DNA of 64,000 nucleotides from Acestrorhynchus altus (Eukaryota > Chordata > Actinopteri > Characiformes > Acestrorhynchidae), in contig CM067509.1 in NCBI GenBank assembly GCA_034509495.1, positions 8,224,689 through 8,288,688 on the forward strand, in the 5' to 3' direction. The position numbers and the translations under genes were made by a program. The notes beneath the pieces were generated by a model that was given only the letters and a program-made list of their open reading frames with translations, searched no databases and had not been told where the DNA came from. This document shows, piece after piece, positions 22,551-34,965 of this stretch (positions are counted from its first letter, which is position 1; each line of letters begins with the position of its first letter).

Positions 22551-24479
22551 TCACTTAATTTTGCTAAAAGTTCCAAAGAGGAGATGCCAATTCTGCCCTC
22601 CAAGAAAGGAATGCAAAATCAGTATGACATGGTGTAAACAGAATATTAAGTCAACACATGGGTTAAAGAAGGAGAACTACCGAATTCTTCAAACCATCAG
22701 CTAGACAGCTGAAACTAACTTTAGGTAGGTATGATGAACATTGAAAACCTTCTGTGAGCATGACAGTGTATATAGTCTATTATAAAAATGTGGTCCTGTT
22801 CATTTAGTGCTTTGAAATAGGTAGGTGGTCATTTCTACTGTGAGAAAGAAAACCTATATATATATATATATATATATATAGCAAGTTACAGAAGTCCTGT
22901 CAAGAGGATATCTAAACAATAAAAGATTCTTTTTCATTTAAAATTAGTCTTGAAATGGAATCACAAAACAGGAAACAGACTAATGTCTAACGTCTGGAGG
23001 AATAGTGACTCAAATGCATTTTAAAGCATTATATCCAGGTATTATGTTATGTTTACTACTGCAGCAGTGAAAAAAAAAACGTAGGCCAATGGCACTTGAA
23101 AGATCCCAGAGGGAGCTGTACTAGACATAAATGACCCTGAAGTGGATCAGGCATAAAACAGACAATACCCAATCCATTAAAATATGCCTGGATCAGTGCC
23201 AAAACCCGATAACGTCTAAAAATCAAAATTTTAATGAAAAAGAAATGGTAACTTTCCACAAATTCTGCTTACATTTTTATAAGCTGTTTTGCTTCAATGC
23301 TGAATTATACATATACTGATAGAGCACTTTTATTTAAGGTTCAAAAGGGAAAAGGTCTTTTCTTCATATGTTCAGCTTCAGAAATGATTGACAATATAAT
23401 CAAAATCTTTCCCCATATTGATATTTTTATTTACAACAATATTTTTATTTTCAACAAATTTACAACATATACAACATTTATGACATATTTATAATATATA
23501 CAACAATCACTGTTGTTCATTACAGATTTAAATATAATAAACTAAATATTTTACACAATTGTTTGTCCATCTGACAAAAATATTTTCAGTGCTATAACGT
23601 GCTATAGTCATTTTTTTTCCTAGGAAAAATTGTATAATCCAGATTTCCTCCCTTCTTGTTGTAGTTTGTATTTTTTTCTATACCACTCGTAGAAACCAAG
23701 TTCTGGCCAGTTACATGCTGTTTTCTAGACCTCCTCTTTCAGATTTAGATTAATCTACAGACATGATACATATCATAAAAACTTCAATACCATATCTAAT
23801 TGCAGTTTCATTATTGTGTGATGAAGTATCAGTAAGTAATCCATCTTGGAAATCAGCTAAAATGCACTCAGTTCCAACTGAATTTAAGTCTAAAGGTACA
23901 TGTTCAACCTGCATGCAGACTCAAACTGATCAGTGGGAGGGGGCAGAGCTAATGATGACTGCCCCAGGTATTGGGTTATAAATGGAAATGAAAAAGGAGG
24001 GGTTGTTTGCTTTTTTGCTCGCAAAGTGTTCAAATTTCAGAATAGAAGTCAAGAGAAGGGGTAATACTGGTTCATTCATAAACAACAAGAATAATATTTA
24101 GTGTTGTGTTATATAGTGTGGTTTTATTTATTTTATTTGAGTAGCCTAGGATATCCTGAAAATAACAATATCTGGCATGTGTCTACTATGAATAATTATC
24201 AAAATATTTAGCAAATAAATGTATGTCAAATTACAAAAACATCACAGAGAATTGACCTGGGGTTCTAAAGGTTAAAGGGATTTAATGTGAGATTTAATTT
24301 AATTTTTAAAATTCACCTGTGATCATTGCACAGAGTCTGTTCAACAAAGCAAAAAACTGCATCTGAAAATAGCAATATGTCAACCTGGTTCATTGCTAGG
24401 TGAAACGGTACTAGTCTATACTAGAGAGAGTGAATACATTTAAATCCCTGCAAGACAAAGGACACGTTTCTTCACTCCG
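22551..24479. other. intron 2, nothing recognised
   Basis: An AT tract lies at 22,855-22,880. A 72-codon plus-strand frame at 23,763-23,981 has no recognisable domain or splice context. Confidence 0.3.
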
Positions 24480-24725
24480 AAGTTCAGAAAATGGTTAATT
24501 AATCATTTTGGGCAATCCCCCCTTTGAGCAAACAATGCATGCAGTGAAATTAATTAATATGAAGGCTAATCATAATTATTGAGAGAAATTAAGACAGCAT
24601 GAGTCATGAATCCATGCTGTTACAGCAATAACAGAATTAACCCCTTCTGCTAATTACATTCAAACTAATTATCCTTCACTGTTGTAATTAAGCATTATGT
24701 GTTATTATTTTGATGTGTATGTATG
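24480..24725. promoter_or_regulatory. possible conserved noncoding element
   Basis: Non-repetitive sequence dense in homeodomain-type TAAT/ATTA cores ('ttaattaat', 'ataattatt', 'taattacatt', 'taattaag'). It also has a TCF-like 'cctttga' at about 24,520, and no repeats or open frames. Composition is the only evidence. Confidence 0.25.
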
Positions 24726-24735
24726 TGTGTGATTG

Positions 24736-24761
24736 AGAGAGAGAGAGAGAGAGAGAGAGAG
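24736..24761. repeat. (GA)n microsatellite
   Basis: About 13 units. Confidence 0.95.
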
Positions 24762-25056
24762 TTGCTTCAGAGAGAGTGAAATCAGGAGATGGAGGAAGAT
24801 AAAGATAAAAACCATGAGAGTATTTGAATGCACACACAGGAGTGTCTAACACCACTTTTTCCTCACGGCAGTTTAGTCTGAGTGGTTAAACACTGACGTT
24901 TCCATACAGCACTAAGCTCTGACTCTGCTGCAGTGCCCTTGACCAAATTCACAAACTGCTAAATCGAGCTCTCTAATAACTTTCCAATTCAGTTCAAATT
25001 AAGTGAAACCAGTTATAGAACAGCTTCCTCTCCCACAGAAGACAAAATGTCATTCA

Positions 25057-25060
<4 letters not shown>
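24762..25060. other. intron 2, nothing recognised
   Basis: The phrase 'ctgcagtgcccttgacc' at about 24,929 recalls a common fish SINE-like repeat, but the match is too short to call. Confidence 0.25.

Positions 25061-25107
<47 letters not shown>
25061..25107. repeat. (CT)n microsatellite
   Basis: About 23 units. Confidence 0.97.
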
Positions 25108-25111
<4 letters not shown>

Positions 25112-25821
25112 TGGTTTAAGGAGGGCACTTCTTTAATGTATTTACATGTACTTCTGTAATTTATATATATATATATGAAATTACATGTAAGAATGTGCAT
25201 TATGTGTAACAGTCATTAGAAATTATAACACAGCATTGTTATTGCTGCTTTTTCAAGTTGCCAAATAAATTACATCTAACACAGCAACTAATTAGCTGGG
25301 ATTTCTTTCTTTTCCTCACACATAAGCACACACACCCACATCATTACTCATAGGCACAAGCACACACACTTTAAAATAAAATACTTTGTTAGACATCTGT
25401 CCTTCTGACTTCTGTCCTTCTGTTGTGAATAAATGAAGTAATTCATTTACTTTTTAAAATAGAAAAGAGTAAATCTTTCTTCTCAGGTTAACAGTGACAC
25501 ATACTGTATTTAAATCCTGACATGTATATCAAATATTTATATTGTACAAAACAAAAGTAGATCTAAAAATAAGCTACTGTTATTGCATTTCTGTAAATCA
25601 CATTTTGAAATGTTATGTATGCCAGAAAGAAAATGTGTTTAATGTAAAATTTCACCGCATAACACCTTAAAGTTTTGAAGTTTAATAATAAATGCAGCCT
25701 TAACCTTCAAGTGAATATCCTGTGTTACAAATGCAGCTTTTCTAAAAGGTCCTTACAAATCAAGACCATTTTTGTATAAAACCAAACAAACAAACAATCA
25801 CACACATTCACACAATCACAA

Positions 25822-25854
<33 letters not shown>

Positions 25855-26799
25855 CACCTCGCATTGCATCTGAATTGCATCAGTGTACACAAACAACATT
25901 GTCTTAAATGTCACATAGGTGTCAGAAAGTGGTTCAAGTGAACCCTGATGTGTCATCCTTCTGAATGGAATTTTCAGTGGTGCTGAAGCCAGAGTGATCG
26001 CTATCCGTGGTGCTGATCAAAAACAAAGACACAAAGCCCAACTGCATTTCACAAATGCATGGAAGTGGGGAGGGGTAAACCCACAATGGTGACTAAATAC
26101 TGATCCAGTAAAATGACTCAAATGAGCACCAACCGTAACCCCACAACCTGTGGGCACAATGCCTACGGATGTATGAGGATGCATACACACATGCACACAT
26201 GTAAACACACCCCTTCCCCCCTCATGTACAAACACAAAATTAGCCACAGGTTTTGCAACATTTCCTCTGGTCATGTAGATTAGCAATGTCAAGGCAACCC
26301 TTCTGCTCTCCTGTCAGGTGTAATTTACATGGTAACCTGCTGCTACTGGAAACAGTGACCTTTAAATGATAAACAGAGAGATAAACAGAGAGAGAGAGAG
26401 AGAGAAAGAGAGAGCGAGAGAGAGAGAGAGAAAGAGAGATTTTTATATTGAATTTATATGGGATGTCCTAACTTTTTCAAATGAATGTACACTATGTTCA
26501 CAATGGTTCAATGGTCCTTAACCCATTCACTATTAACCACATGTGGTTTGTATCTAGAAAATGTCCATTTGTTAGCACTGATTCAATGATAGTATAAGCA
26601 TCATTGGTCTATCATTAGGAATGGCCAGTTTGTAAAGTGTTCATAACCAACCCAACCACAACATTAATATAATTTAAAAAAGGTTTTTAAAAGAATTTGG
26701 TGACTTTACTGCAGAATTAGCAGTGCAATGATAAAGCAATGATTATCTTGTCCAAAATCTATGTACATTCCCTTGTTATTGTGTGACGCATTCAATATG
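25108..26799. other. intron 2, nothing recognised
   Basis: Contains CA-rich DNA at 25,800-25,858 and an impure GA tract at 26,378-26,440. No exon identified. Confidence 0.3.
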
Positions 26800-28020
26800 A
26801 TCATCTACAGCCCAACAAATTATTGAAAACCTCCCAGATTTATCGACACCAGATTACTTCCCATCAGATCCAGTGGAGTTAGACAGATTAACTGCCTGTT
26901 TACAGAATAAACTTAGATGAACTTTAGACAGTGACGCACCACGTAAGTATAAAAACATCGCCCCGTGGTATAACGATCATACCTGGAATACCTCAAATAG
27001 ACCCAAATAAATGTATTCCACTTGGACAGACAGCCTTATTATGTATGGAAGGGATCTCACTAGAGCTCACCCTAAAGAAAATATAATCCAAACGTCCTCT
27101 TCTGGGCAATCTTGAACCTTCAGTCAGAAAATCGGGCATGCACTGAACCTCAAATTCCATCAAATTTCACCAGTCATCTTTATGGACTTTTCAATCATAA
27201 AATAGAAAATATTAGACAGAATATTAAACCCATAATATTAAATCCAAACAGTTTGCCATCTGGTGCAGCTGATACACAGCACAACATATATATGAAGAAA
27301 AGTTGAAAACCATTATCCCACTTCCACAGCTAGAACTAGAGAAAATGATTTACTCCAAATTCTGCCACCGGTTCTCTACAGTATGTGCAATCCAGTAAAA
27401 TTGAAGTATGTACTGTCAGTTAAAATCAAACCTCTCTCAGCAATAGTAAACTCATCTTTTAGTCTAGGTCACATACCTAAAGTAGCAGCTATCAAACCAC
27501 TGATCAAGAAAGCAAATCTTGGTCCGAGTGAACAGACCTATTTCTAAAGCTGTGGCCAAAAAACTGTGCAGATACCAACAATTTGAAAAATTTCCATTTG
27601 GATTTAGGCCTCATCATACCACTGATACAGCCCCTAGTTAAGGTTACAAATGATCTTCTTCTTGCCTCTGTTCAAGGCTGTGTCCCTGCTTCTACTGCTA
27701 GACCAGCAGCATTTGATGCAGTAGATCACACTATTCTCCTCGAAAGATTAGAAAACACTGTGAGAATCACAGAGACAGCCCTTTCACGGTTCAGATCTTA
27801 CGTAACTGGGACACTCTTCAGGTCTAGACTGAAAAACAAAATTGTTCAGTGTAGTTTTGATAATTAATGCCTCACCTTAGCTACAAGATGCAGATCAAGG
27901 GGTTCATGGACATAGGGAATTTTGGTAAACTGGGATGTGCCGACTCCTTCACGTGATCATTCAGGTTTGTGAAAGTGGAGCAGTTGGAGCCCAATGTTTC
28001 AGGAATGCGCCTAAGTTACA
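26800..28020 (+). mobile_element. L2-like LINE, decayed
   Basis: Broken plus-strand frames show PDYFPSDPVELDRL, then KYKNIAPWYNDHTW (the ORF2 linker), then an RT segment with FGFRPHHTTDTAP, LVKVTNDLLLASVQG and AFDAVDHTILLERLENTV, and 'FRSYVTGTLF'. A large deletion then leads into 'FRSRLKNKIVQCSF' and the 3' UTR start. Order and phrases match the 1.9-kb and 58.8-kb copies. Stops throughout make it non-functional. Confidence 0.85.
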
Positions 28021-28184
28021 TCTTCTTAAATACATCTCACTACCTTAACTGTGGCCATAAAACATTCCCTGTTTGATAAAAAGGAGCATTTTTACAGCAT
28101 ATCCACGATACATGTACAGTATTAAATCTGTTTTATTTTGTCTCAACTGTGCTCTACATCTAGTATGCCTCTCTCCCTCCTCAC

Positions 28185-28188
<4 letters not shown>
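28021..28188. other. intron 2, nothing recognised
   Basis: Short spacer. Confidence 0.3.
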
Positions 28189-28246
<58 letters not shown>

Positions 28247-28247
28247 T
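28189..28247. repeat. (CT)n-(CA)n compound microsatellite
   Basis: About 19 CT units then 11 CA units. Confidence 0.97.
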
Positions 28248-28538
28248 ATTCCTCATTCCTTTCTAATCCTACCACTCCCCCCACCTCTCTCTGGCCCTTT
28301 TTCCTGTCTCTCGTCCCCATACATTTATTCGTCTCCCTATTTCTTTATATCATTCTCCTCCCCCAATACCCCCCGTTAAACGAATGTTAAGGAGGTTGTT
28401 CCTCTCTAGTGTGATTTATCTTATGTAACTGTAATGAAACATTCACTCTCAGCATCCTGCCCTACCAATGTACAGAACACAACACAAGGAGCCAAGAGCA
28501 GAATTTTTATCAATAATGCTGTGAACAAATTTTTGCAG

Positions 28539-28540
<2 letters not shown>

Positions 28541-28576
<36 letters not shown>
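28541..28576. repeat. (CA)n microsatellite
   Basis: About 18 units. Confidence 0.97.
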
Positions 28577-28578
<2 letters not shown>

Positions 28579-29077
28579 GTGACTTCAAATTATCAGAGGT
28601 GTTCTGTTCTTTTCTCTTTTCCTCGACCTTCACTAACAGTCCTTATCAGCTGAATAAACTCCAAACTCAATGCTTATCACACTGCAGGATTACAGCACTG
28701 CTCTACCTCTACACTGTATTCCTATTCCTACAGTGGATTTAACGGGAGCACTCTGGAAGATGGCATTTGCACTAAGGCAGCATAAAGTGACACAAGAGTA
28801 GCTAGATAAGTCAGAATATAGTTTTTGCTGTGAAAAGCTGAAAAAGCATGTTTCCAGGCCTGGAGTTGAAACTAAAGGGCCAGTAGAGCACAGTTCATCT
28901 GCTCCTCTGTGGGATGTTACAGTAAATAACTCCCTTGTAATTAAGAATTTACACATTTTAATCCTTTTGTTTGTATTTATACAAAAAACAAATAAATAGG
29001 GATTAGCGTATTTTGCCCCTCAATGTGCCTCTCTGAGCTGAGCACACTGAGGTTTTGTGTGTTGTGTAATTTGTGCA
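28577..29077. other. intron 2, nothing recognised
   Basis: No exon or repeat family identified. The segment 28,248-28,540 is likewise unassigned. Confidence 0.3.
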
Positions 29078-29236
29078 TGTGTGTGTGTGTGTGTGTGTGT
29101 GTCTGCATATTGTGTGTTTATGAAAATGGAGCACAGCCTTGGCCAAACCACTTCTTACAGGTCACGTGTGTGTGCGCATGTGTGTCTATGTATTGTATGT
29201 GTCACAATGGAGCACATCCTGGGACAAACCCATTCT

Positions 29237-29322
<86 letters not shown>

Positions 29323-29436
29323 ATGTGTGTGTGCGCGCGTGTGTGTGTGTGTTTATGTGTGTGGTCCTCCATGGGGAATCTCTGGTCAGGATTATTGCTA
29401 ATCCACAATGATCCAATACCCACCCGCCCTCTACCC

Positions 29437-29492
<56 letters not shown>
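29078..29492. repeat. cluster of GT and CA microsatellites
   Basis: GT at 29,078-29,102, a long GT tract at 29,240-29,364 and CA at 29,441-29,492. Short related phrases, 'aatggagcaca' with 'ccaaaccact' and 'acaaacccat', recur at about 29,127 and 29,208, so an older tandem duplication of about 81 bp may lie beneath. All long frames here are dipeptide artefacts. Confidence 0.93.
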
Positions 29493-29493
<1 letters not shown>

Positions 29494-29582
29494 TTACCCA
29501 CAAACAGTAAAAGAAGAAACTGTACACAAAAAAACATACAAAATATTAATGGAATATAATTACACTAATATTCCCTTCCTAA

Positions 29583-29705
29583 ACACACACACACACACAC
29601 ATGCTTTTTAACTAATTCAGATTAATTTTTCAATACATTTAATATCACAAAACATTTTAATGCCATTTTTATTAATCATTATGTTAAATCAAGTGGTGAA
29701 ACACA
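29583..29705. repeat. dispersed repeat, copy 1 (pair with 53,888-53,998)
   Basis: After a CA tract, 'atgctttttaactaattca' and 'atcacaaaacattttaatgcc' to 'aatcaagtggtgaaac' are shared almost base for base with the second copy, which lacks about 31 bp. Confidence 0.85.
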
Positions 29706-29933
29706 CATTGAATTATACTAGTAAATATATATTAACTAATATTTACTACCCTGTGCATTCATTCCACTGAGTAAACATTGCTGAGGAGAGTGTGAGTTCA
29801 TTAATCAGGCAGATAAACAGGTGGCCTTGAGCAGTGGAGTAAAACTACTAAATAAAAGAAAATTCCAACCAGTGGTGTTTTCATACTGTTTGAGGCAAAA
29901 TATCTTCTAATTTTCTAATCTTCTAAGTGTGTG

Positions 29934-29951
29934 TGTATATATATATATATA

Positions 29952-30007
<56 letters not shown>
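29934..30007. repeat. (AT)n microsatellite
   Basis: About 70 bp of AT with one T-run interruption. Confidence 0.97.
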
Positions 30008-30011
<4 letters not shown>

Positions 30012-30137
30012 CAATATTCTTCCCCAACAGCTCTATCTTTCTTATTTTTATTTTTTAAATAAAATGAAAAGGCAACTGGAAACTCAAAGGAAAGTTAGGA
30101 TTTCTTTAGTCAACTTTACATATATCTTGAAGTAAAT

Positions 30138-30360
30138 GGCTAATATAATATAATATAATGTAATATAATATAATATAATAAAAATAATCTTTCATTTCAA
30201 TTCAATTCATCTCAATTTCGAGGGGAAATTCACATTATTGCAGGAGCAAAGGGATAGTTAGGCACTCAGAACTAGAAAATAGATAGTACATAAATATACA
30301 GTGCAGTGTATACAGTATACAATATAATCATTGTAAAACATTAAAGTGACAGTTCAATGT
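30138..30360 (-). mobile_element. LINE 3' end, inverted, with (TAATA)n
   Basis: A TAATA-rich tail (30,138-30,185) precedes 'tcaatttcgaggggaaattcac' and an A-rich stretch. In reverse this is 'gtgaatttcccc', the 3' UTR start of a fish LINE whose sense end is seen at about 39,620-39,695 ('aatttccctgaaggaacc'). Confidence 0.5.
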
Positions 30361-31017
30361 TCTTACAGCAGCTATGTTCTTTAACAGTGATGTGCCCAGA
30401 ATTACACCAGCTATCATTTACAAATTGTGTCAGTCCGCCTCCTTTTCTCTTACAGCTCACTGTGGCACAGTGTTCCCCGACGCCTCTACCGCAGCTCATG
30501 GGGGATGTCATGCCTCTCGTTCAGCAGCACAGCTGCATTGCTAAGCGCTAACATCTGATTCCTGGAGTAAGCAATAGGAGCATGTCTCCAGACACAGTTT
30601 AAACAGAGAGAGAATTAGGCCAAAATCCAGCACACACCACCAGACGCTTGGTGTTGATTGTGATTAGAGATAAGAATACACACTTAAGTAAAATAAAAAG
30701 AGTGTAAAAGCTGTAACAGCATCACCGAGCAGCATCAAGAGCAGCATCACACCGATACACATCCATTTTTTCAGACAATGGTATCCATTAACAACACTGC
30801 CACACAGTAGATATAATGAACATCAGACCTTTAATTCAATGAGAGGAATAAGGTCAAACCAAGGTCCCAATCCTGCTGCATGTTTGTCCAAATATTGAGC
30901 TCAGAATGGGGTTGTTAATTAGTTAGCCGGGGCTGTACCACTGGACTAATGCAAAACAGAAGTCTGCTGACATTGGTGTCTCCCATTTGCATACTACAAA
31001 CTAATAGGAAATTCTTC
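30361..31017. other. intron 2, nothing recognised
   Basis: A slightly GC-richer block at 30,430-30,560 has no identifiable exon. Confidence 0.3.
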
Positions 31018-31525
31018 AGACCCTTTCACATTTCAGTATGTTGAAGCCTTGTGCTAAATAAAAAAATCCTTCCCAACAATCTGCACTTATTACCCCATAA
31101 TGAGAAAGTGAAAACAAAAGTTTATTATTATTAATTTTGTTTTTGTGAATGTAATAAAAAGTAAAAACTAACATTTTGCATTTACAGGATTATTCAAATG
31201 CTTTGCTATGACAGTTGAAATGTTGCCTTTAGTACAACCTGGACTAAACCTACAGGCCACTCCACCAAACTTAGCAATCAAGGGAGAATAATCGTCACTC
31301 TGGTTGAGCTCCAATGAACAGATAGAAGAACTATCACAACAGCACTACACCAATGTGGGCTTTACGAAAGATTTTAATCTTGGCTTAGCTTAGCAGACTA
31401 TAGAATCTTTCTCACAGTCTGAGAGTCTTTTAAGTGCTTTATTGCAAATGTCAGGTGGGCTTTCATGTGTCTTTTACAGGGGAGAAGCTTCTTTCTGCCA
31501 CTTCAAAGCCTGAATGAATTGAAGA
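31018..31525. mobile_element. rearranged Tc1-like element (sense and antisense pieces)
   Basis: From 31,018 the text follows a fish Tc1 terminal region ('cagaccctttcacattt', 'ccccataatgagaaagtg'). Sense coding scraps ('ccactccaccaaacttagcaatc') follow to about 31,370. Antisense transposase scraps then appear ('cagtctgagagtctttta', 'ttttacaggggagaagcttc'). The element is an inverted composite of Tc1 pieces. Confidence 0.7.
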
Positions 31526-31617
31526 TACTATATACTAATCTAAACTGTATGGATGTGCCAGTTTAGGGCACAAAATATTAACGCACTAAATCTTTTGCTA
31601 CTAACATGTTTTTACAA

Positions 31618-31627
31618 ATGTGTGTGT

Positions 31628-31683
<56 letters not shown>
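31618..31683. repeat. (GT)n microsatellite
   Basis: About 33 units with one A interruption. Confidence 0.97.
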
Positions 31684-31686
<3 letters not shown>

Positions 31687-31801
31687 CATTGCAAATATAT
31701 GTATGTGTGTGCGTGTGAGAAGAATTACACTTTTAAGGAGAAGCAGAGGATTATGGGAGTCAGGCCTTACCTACTAAGATCATCAATTTTTTTCTCTCTC
31801 T

Positions 31802-31812
31802 CAGACACACAC

Positions 31813-31865
<53 letters not shown>

Positions 31866-31966
31866 TGGGGAAAAAATGAAATGGTGGCCAGAAGCTCAGA
31901 GCAGAAATGCAGGACAGTAAATAAATAAAATGGAGAAGAAGAATAATCCTGTTATAGATCAAACGA

Positions 31967-32003
<37 letters not shown>

Positions 32004-32060
32004 CCTCTCTTGCTCTCTCACTCTCTCTCTCTCCCTCCCTCCCTCCTTCTCTCTCTCTTT
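31802..32060. repeat. (CA)n and (CT)n microsatellites
   Basis: CA at 31,802-31,862 and an impure CT-rich tract at 31,970-32,060. Confidence 0.95.
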
Positions 32061-32889
32061 GCTCTGAGAAATATGCGTGCACACACCCACAAACACTCTG
32101 TACATAAAGCTCTAAATAGAGGTTATATTCCCTTGGTCTTTTTCACTGCAATGTTTGCACAATTGCACTGAGGAGAAAGGGTGAGAAACAGAGAGAAAAG
32201 AGAAAGAGCTCTATAAGCCATTGGCTTAAGTATGTTTTTCTGCATGCTCATCATTAGCTCTGTTCCGGTTAAAGCATTTTTTGTAATTGATAATTTGTCT
32301 CTTTGAAATGACTGCTTGCTCTTACTATGCAAACACTAACCCCTCTATAACTTCTTAGGGCAGCAATGTGTGTGTGGAGGAGAGTCTTTAAGGACATTGA
32401 ACATAACTTTAATATGTGGTTTGTTGTTGTGTTTTAATACAAGCCAGCTATGCATGGTTTAAAAATATGAACATGGAAGAAGGCCATGGCCATACGTTTA
32501 AATGCATAGTGAATTTAACACAGCTGACACAGTCACAGGTCCATCTCTAGGGCCATCTCCCATGCTTGAAGAAAAATGTAAAATTTTAACCGAACCTATT
32601 CTTCAACATTGATTCTTGTAGTGGTCCAAGCAGGGGTTCTATCTGCTAAGTAATGCAGTCACAGATAGAAAAGCAGCTGTAATGAGATGCTGAAGGAGGA
32701 TAAGGGTATAAAATTTCCAATTACAAACTGTTTGGATTTCTTTATGTAATTGTTCATGTATTTTAAAATGTAGGTGTCAAGGTCATTTTCAAAATTATGA
32801 GCTTTATTTTACTCAATGACAGGTTGGCATTTCCATAATTTCCATAATTCAGTATTAAATGTGGAGGGAATGGAGAGAAAAGGAAACAC
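32061..32889. other. intron 2, nothing recognised
   Basis: No exon or repeat family identified. Confidence 0.3.
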
Positions 32890-33065
32890 AGGTTTGGTTT
32901 CAAGCCATTTCCTCATTAATTCTCCTTCAAATTGGCCTTAACAAGCTTTGAATAAATATTCGTCCTTCAGCGCTCGTCCATAATCAATTACGAAATATGC
33001 AAATCTACTGCTGCTGGCCATGAGTTATCATGTTACTGTCACTAATTGGAGGTCATTCTTTCCTG
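32890..33065. promoter_or_regulatory. possible conserved noncoding element with octamer site
   Basis: Non-repetitive block containing 'ctcattaattctcc', 'cataatcaattacg', the POU octamer ATGCAAAT at about 32,997-33,004 and 'tcactaattgg'. This clustering of POU and homeodomain sites is typical of vertebrate developmental enhancers. Conservation itself cannot be tested here. Confidence 0.3.
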
Positions 33066-33286
33066 GGGTTCTGCTAACCTTCTGTTTCTCTTTCTATTCA
33101 GTTATTTTCTTGTCTTTTGCTGTTTCTCACTCTCAATCTCTTTTTCACCTTTGGTGATTAGAAAATCTAATTTCAAAGTAGAGTGAGAGTATGTATGAAT
33201 TACACAATTACAATTACTAGCCAATGGATAGCTGTGGGGGCCTTATTAAGCATGGTACAATGTCCAGCAGTTGTACTGTGTTTGTG

Positions 33287-33287
<1 letters not shown>

Positions 33288-33363
<76 letters not shown>
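33288..33363. repeat. (GT)n microsatellite
   Basis: About 38 uninterrupted units. Confidence 0.98.
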
Positions 33364-33366
<3 letters not shown>

Positions 33367-33954
33367 GTACTACAAACAAGACTGTTGATTGTGTTTCTGG
33401 TTGATTTTTTTAGTGCAGATTTAAGATCAGACTGTTTTAACATACCCAATTTTAAGACATTACAACTTATTTGATGCAAGGCCCAGATTATTGTAGCATT
33501 AATTAGGTTCCTTTAAAAATGAATTCAGAAAATCAAGGACACAGGAAAGGTTAATTTATTTCTCAGACACAGGTCAAACAGTCACCAGTAGATATTTGCC
33601 GTTTTAATTTAAAAAATACAGTTGGACAACTGTGAAGTGTTTGTTCAGGTGTGTATGGAGGTATCCCCACAGGGGTGAGTAACTGCATATGATTCTAATT
33701 TTCCAATCATTTAGGAATTGAGCATCGATTACAAAGCTTTGCACTAGAATCCACAGAGACAGCGGTATGAAGAGATATTCTGTGGTCACTGTCACTGTCA
33801 CCAAGCTAAAGGTCAATCAAAACTAAGTTAATTTAGACAGCGTTAGCTTTCACACTGTACTATACATTTCATTCACTGAGCATATTGAGTAAACATCCAC
33901 AGTAAGCTCTTATAACTATTATCACCTCCAAGAAATATTTTCTGCAAATAAGAT
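33364..33954. other. intron 2, nothing recognised
   Basis: No exon or repeat family identified. Confidence 0.3.
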
Positions 33955-34965
33955 TTTCACAGCACGGAGGAGGAATTTTACACTTGCCCTGTTGATGTGT
34001 TTAACTTCTGGTTTGCATGACATTGGCCATTCCAAAACACAAACCATGCTCTTTATAACCAAGCTTTGGTTGATATACGTGTGCTTTTGGTCATTGTTTT
34101 GTTGTATCACCCAACACCTCTTCAGCTTAGGAGGTCATGGACTGCTACCTTAATGTTCTCCTGTAAAATCTTTTGACACACTGTTGAATTCATTGTTCTC
34201 TCAATGATTACAGGATGTCCAAGCCCTACATAAATTACAATGTTTCCTCCACCATGTTTCACAGTTGAAAATAGGTTTTGGTGTGCAGTGTTTTTTTCCT
34301 TTTTTTCTATTTAGGACATTTCACAGAAGAAAGGCCATGAGCACAACTAAAGATGGGCCACAATGTTCTTTGACATCAATAAGCCACTTCCTTCATGTTC
34401 TTCTGTGAACACAATTTGTGTTCAGTGTTTTTCTTCAAGTGGATTCATGAACAGTTTGCAAAGTCTTCTGTAGGTTGTTTGCTACTCATAGGTTCTTTTT
34501 CACCTTGCAGACCTTGCCCTGGAAGCCTTTCGAATTCCAGAAAAGCCAAAGTGCTCTTTGGGTGACCTTCACTAGGATGTCTACTCTAAGGAAAGTAGCA
34601 ACAGACCTGACATTCCTGCATTTGTAGATAATTTTTCTAACCGTGGATTGGTGTACACTCAGGTCTTTCCTTTTTCTTTTTCTTTCCCAGTTTCGTGCAT
34701 CTCTAGAATACATCTTTTGAGGTTTTTCAGGTTCACTCTAACACATGTTTTTATTGAGAAGAACAGGTTTGGTTGGCTTTATATGCCTTTATTTAATGAG
34801 CAAAGCACCTGTGAAACCCACACTTCCAATCTCATCTACTTTAGTTTTAACACAGAGGTTCATCTACTTTTTGCAGTGTGCACTGAGACTTTTTCATCAG
34901 TGTGCTCAATCAAAACATCAACAGAACTGTGTGTGTTCAGTTAGTTGTTTGTCTATAATAATATA
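33955..34965 (-). mobile_element. Tc1/mariner-like transposon, another family, decayed
   Basis: Antisense phrases 'catgacattggccattccaaaac', 'cacctcttcagctt', 'ccaccatgtttcacagttg' and 'tctgtgaacacaatttg' follow the order of a reversed Tc1-type transposase. Frames are broken throughout, and no terminal repeats could be defined. Confidence 0.7.

Noticed and set aside
23763..23981. 72-codon plus-strand frame as an extra exon
   Set aside because: It is opposite in strand to il1rapl, unrecognised, and not supported by splice sites.
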